Positions 61,710 through 64,000 of a stretch of 64,000 nucleotides of DNA are shown in pieces. The notes under the pieces are model-generated. The model was not told the DNA's origin, did no database searches, and saw only the letters and a list, made by a program, of their open reading frames with translations. The stretch lies in NCBI GenBank assembly GCA_963737555.1, contig CAVTTB010000008.1:248001-312000 (forward strand), given 5' to 3'. Every line of letters begins with the position of its first letter. Within the stretch, counting starts at the first letter, position 1. The position numbers and the translations under genes were made by a program. This stretch comes from JAHJQQ01 sp963737555. GTDB lineage: Bacteria > Pseudomonadota > Gammaproteobacteria > Thiohalobacterales > Thiohalobacteraceae.

Positions 61710-62591
61710 ATGTCTGACACAGGAAACCAAGGCGGTCTGATCGTACGGATCTGGAGGGCGTTGCGCCGTCCTTCGGTGAGTCTCTCGCTGGGAACACTGC
61801 TGGTGGGCGGGTTTATCGCCGGCATTATCTTCTGGGGCGGCTTCAACACCGCGATGGAGGCGACCAACCAGGAATCGTTCTGTATCTCTTGCCATGAGAT
61901 GGAAGAGAACGTGTATCAGGAATACAAGAACACCGTTCACTACAGCAACCGCACCGGCGTGCGCGCTACCTGCCCGGATTGCCATGTGCCGAAGGAATGG
62001 ACGCATAAAATGGTGCGCAAGATCCAGGCTTCCAACGAGCTGTATCACAAGGCGCTGGGCAGCATAGACACGCCGGAGAAATTCGAGGCCAAGCGTCTGG
62101 AACTGGCCAAGCATGTGTGGGCGTCGATGAAGCGCACCGACTCGCGCGAGTGTCGCAATTGCCACGATTATGACTCGATGGACTTTTCCTTCCAGGGCCG
62201 GCGCGCCGTGGCGCAGCACTCGGAAGGCCTGACCCACGGTAAGACCTGCATCGATTGTCACAAAGGCATCGCGCATTCGCTGCCGGCGATGTACGACGTC
62301 GACCCGACTTCGGTCGTGGGTAATACCGGCAAGATGCCCGGTAGATCAGCCATCCGAGTCGGCGCCGCCGGAGGCAGCGACCCCGGCCAAGTAATTCGCG
62401 AGGGTTTGCCGCGTTCGTCAGGTAATTCGGCCTGGCGGACGCGGGAAAGCTCCTTTTTATTCCAATTGACGGTATCTATGACGGCACTTATGCTCAGTCT
62501 GTCGCCACCCGGGCGAGCAGGGGCTGTGCCGCATGCCGAGAATTGCCAAAGCACTTACGATCGCGGCCATCCGCAAAGCCAAAGCCGCTGA
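61710..62591 (+). CDS. napC: Tetra-haem cytochrome c NapC, with abnormal C-terminal extension
   Basis: NapC of the NapC/NirT family: an N-terminal membrane anchor (LGTLLVGGFIAGIIFWGGF, about residues 25-43) and four haem motifs CISCH, CPDCH, CRNCH and CIDCH (about residues 57, 87, 149 and 179). It oxidises membrane quinol and reduces NapB. Normal members end shortly after KGIAHSLP (about residue 190). Here the frame runs on for some 95 Gly/Ser/Arg-rich residues into DNA next to an integrase fragment, so the natural end has probably been lost or frameshifted. Confidence 0.88.
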   Translation: MSDTGNQGGLIVRIWRALRRPSVSLSLGTLLVGGFIAGIIFWGGFNTAMEATNQESFCISCHEMEENVYQEYKNTVHYSNRTGVRATCPDCHVPKEWTHKMVRKIQASNELYHKALGSIDTPEKFEAKRLELAKHVWASMKRTDSRECRNCHDYDSMDFSFQGRRAVAQHSEGLTHGKTCIDCHKGIAHSLPAMYDVDPTSVVGNTGKMPGRSAIRVGAAGGSDPGQVIREGLPRSSGNSAWRTRESSFLFQLTVSMTALMLSLSPPGRAGAVPHAENCQSTYDRGHPQSQSR

Positions 62592-62862
62592 TAAATCTGT
62601 CAAGTTATCCGATGGCGGCGGCATGTATCTGCTGCTCAAGCCGGATGGTTCGCGCTATTGGCGTCTGGATTATCGGTTCGACGGCAAGCGCAAGACCCTG
62701 GCGCTCGGCGTGTATCCCCAGGTCTCATTGTCGGACGCGCGCGCGCGTCGCGCCGCCGCGCGGGAATTGCTGGGCAGGGTGTTGACCCGGCAACGACCCG
62801 GCACGGGTCGCCAGCGGACAACCGCGGCGCATGCCAACGGCTACTCCAGGATCGGCCGGTGA
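62533..62862 (+). pseudogene. Tyrosine integrase fragment (P4-type N-terminal domain)
   Basis: The first 80 or so residues are the N-terminal DUF4102 arm-binding domain of P4-type prophage integrases: MPRIAKALTIAAIRKAKAADKSVKLSDGGGMYLLLKPDGSRYWRLDYRFDGKRKTLALGVYPQVSLSDARARRAAARELL. After that the frame is lost (expected GQGVDP appears in another frame) and the core-binding and catalytic domains are absent. It is a remnant without activity. It overlaps the overlong end of napC, so an element may have inserted at the end of the nap operon. Confidence 0.85.
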
Positions 62863-62939
62863 TCTCCATCGACCGTACTCACTGAACGCCGGCGTAGCGC
62901 ATCTCGCGCCACGCGTCGGCAGGTGTTTCTGCAGACCAT

Positions 62940-64000
62940 CGCCGCATCAGCGAACTGCTGATGTCCGATGTCGATGAGCAGGAACTCATGCAGTCGCATC
63001 TGCGAGGCGCTGGTCAATGACGGCTTGTTCCGCATGGCCTGGATCGGCATGGTCGCCGACGACGGTGTGTCGGTGCACCCGCTGGTGCAGTCCGGCATGG
63101 TCGATGGGTACCTCGACAAGCTGGATCATCCGCTGCGACGAGTCGCCACAGGGCCAGGGGCCCACGGGCACCGCTATCCGCTCTGGGCAAAACCGTCATC
63201 AATGCCGACACCGAGACCAATCGACACTTCGCACTGTGGCGCGAGCAGGCGCGCGGTTTGGGCTTCCGCTCGTCGGCCGCGACGCCGATTCGTCAGCCAG
63301 CAGCGCAACATCGGTGCGCTCAATGTGTACAGCGACATACCGCAGGCCTTCGGTGCGGATGAGGTCATGCTGCTGGAAAAATTGGCCACGGATCTGGGCA
63401 TCGCCATCGAGCGCCGCGCCGCCGAACGTGCGCTACGCGAAAGCGAGGCGCAGTTTCGCTTGCTGCTGGAGTCCTCGCCCGAGGCGATCTTCGGCGTCGA
63501 TACCCAGGGTATGTGCACCTTCGTCAATCCCGCGTGTTTGCGCATGCTGGGGTATACGCGCGAAGAGGATCTGGTCGGCAAGAGTCTGCATCCGCTGATT
63601 CATCACACCCATCCCGACGGTCGGCCCTATCCGAAGGAGCAGTGTCAATATCCGGCTTTCCACGCTGGATGGCCAGTCCACTGCATGCGGACGACGAGGT
63701 GCATTGGCGCGCCGATGGCAGCAGCTTCCCCGTCGAATACTGGTCGCACCCGATGTATCGCGACGGCGAACTGATCGGCGCGGTGGTGAATTTCATTGAT
63801 ATCACGGAGCGCAAGCAGGCCGAACAGGCCTTGCGTGATAGCGAGGAACGCTATCGGTTGATCTCGAGCGTGGCCACCGATCTGCTGTATTCCTGTCTGC
63901 GTGCCGCAGGACGGTACCTTCGTGATCGATTGGGCCACAGTCACGGCAGATCGGGTTTTTGGTTATTCGCTGCAGGAGATTCTCGATCAGGGTTGCTGGC
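62940..64000 (+). pseudogene. GAF-PAS-PAS sensory protein, multiple frameshifts, runs off the window
   Basis: In shifting frames one can read a GAF domain (EALVNDGLFRMAWIGMVADDGVSVHPLVQSG ... IGALNVYSDIPQAFGADEVMLLEKLATDLGIAIERRAAERAL), a PAS domain (SEAQFRLLLESSPEAIFGVDTQGMCTFVNPACLRMLGYTREEDLVGKSL ... VVNFIDITERKQAEQAL) and the start of a second PAS (DSEERYRLISSVATDLLY). At least four frame changes occur within 1 kb. The output domain (histidine kinase or GGDEF/EAL) is beyond the window. The 5' end is unclear because it adjoins the integrase remnant. Real decay and poor sequence quality are both possible. Confidence 0.7.

Overview
The window is GC-rich chromosomal DNA (about 60% by eye) that reads as a gammaproteobacterium. 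Evidence: the macromolecular-synthesis block tsaD / rpsU-yqeY-dnaG-rpoD, an E. coli-like nap gene order (napFDAGHBC), rep, yifB, ubiK, slt, speA/speE, uup and a class I NTP-adding cca. The order or genus cannot be fixed from sequence alone; a metabolically versatile, free-living environmental lineage is the best reading.

Layout. 1-2.6 kb: a more AT-rich accessory strip on the minus strand (TPR protein, HEPN-type AbiU2-like protein, small membrane proteins, an attC-like hairpin). 2.7-12.1 kb: an amide-nitrogen island: formamidase fmdA and fmdB, a urea/amide ABC transporter (urtABCDE / fmdDEF type) and aliphatic amidase amiE. Long nested palindromic repeats sit on both sides of urtD-urtE. 12.1-18 kb: two odd small proteins, a di-haem cytochrome c5-like protein, rep, yifB, ubiK. 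18-20 kb: glnK-amtB. fmdA, urtA and glnK each have a clear -24/-12 sigma-54 promoter with an NtrC-like site 63-197 bp upstream, so the island and ammonium uptake look like one nitrogen-limitation regulon. 20-31.5 kb: CDGSH protein, polyamine genes speE/speA, pyk, ppnP, nfeD-SPFH, uup. 31.9-40.6 kb: tRNA-Ile2(CAU), rpoD, dnaG, yqeY, rpsU, tsaD, plsY, folB, folK, a methyltransferase. 40.6-48.4 kb: uppP, a small exported protein with a PEP-CTERM-like tail behind its own sigma-54 promoter, cca, an NDUFA9-like epimerase, slt, an aldehyde dehydrogenase, a TauE/SafE permease. 48.5-52.6 kb: a decayed integron: an integrase pseudogene lacking internal blocks, then AT-rich gene cassettes (membrane proteins, Rnk, SleB-type hydrolase, DUF1272 protein) separated by attC-like hairpins, two of which have a mutated core triplet. 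52.6-55.8 kb: PPOX, TMEM175-like and CDF-like genes and two hypotheticals. 55.8-62.6 kb: a full periplasmic nitrate reductase operon behind a perfect FNR box. 62.5-64 kb: a tyrosine integrase fragment and a heavily frameshifted GAF/PAS sensor gene.

A striking cross-cutting feature is single-base frameshifts in otherwise well conserved genes (yifB, speA, dnaG, cca, napA twice, and others). Most are one-base insertions and they hit essential genes, so sequencing error is more likely than gene decay. These loci are annotated here as single genes with the break noted.

Intergenic stretches over about 300 bp: 2531-3125 (fmdA control region and long leader), 4749-5521 (terminator, REP-like repeats, urtA control region), 31458-31876 (paired DnaA boxes), 41380-41688 (hairpin plus sigma-54 promoter), 55061-55435 (nothing recognisable).
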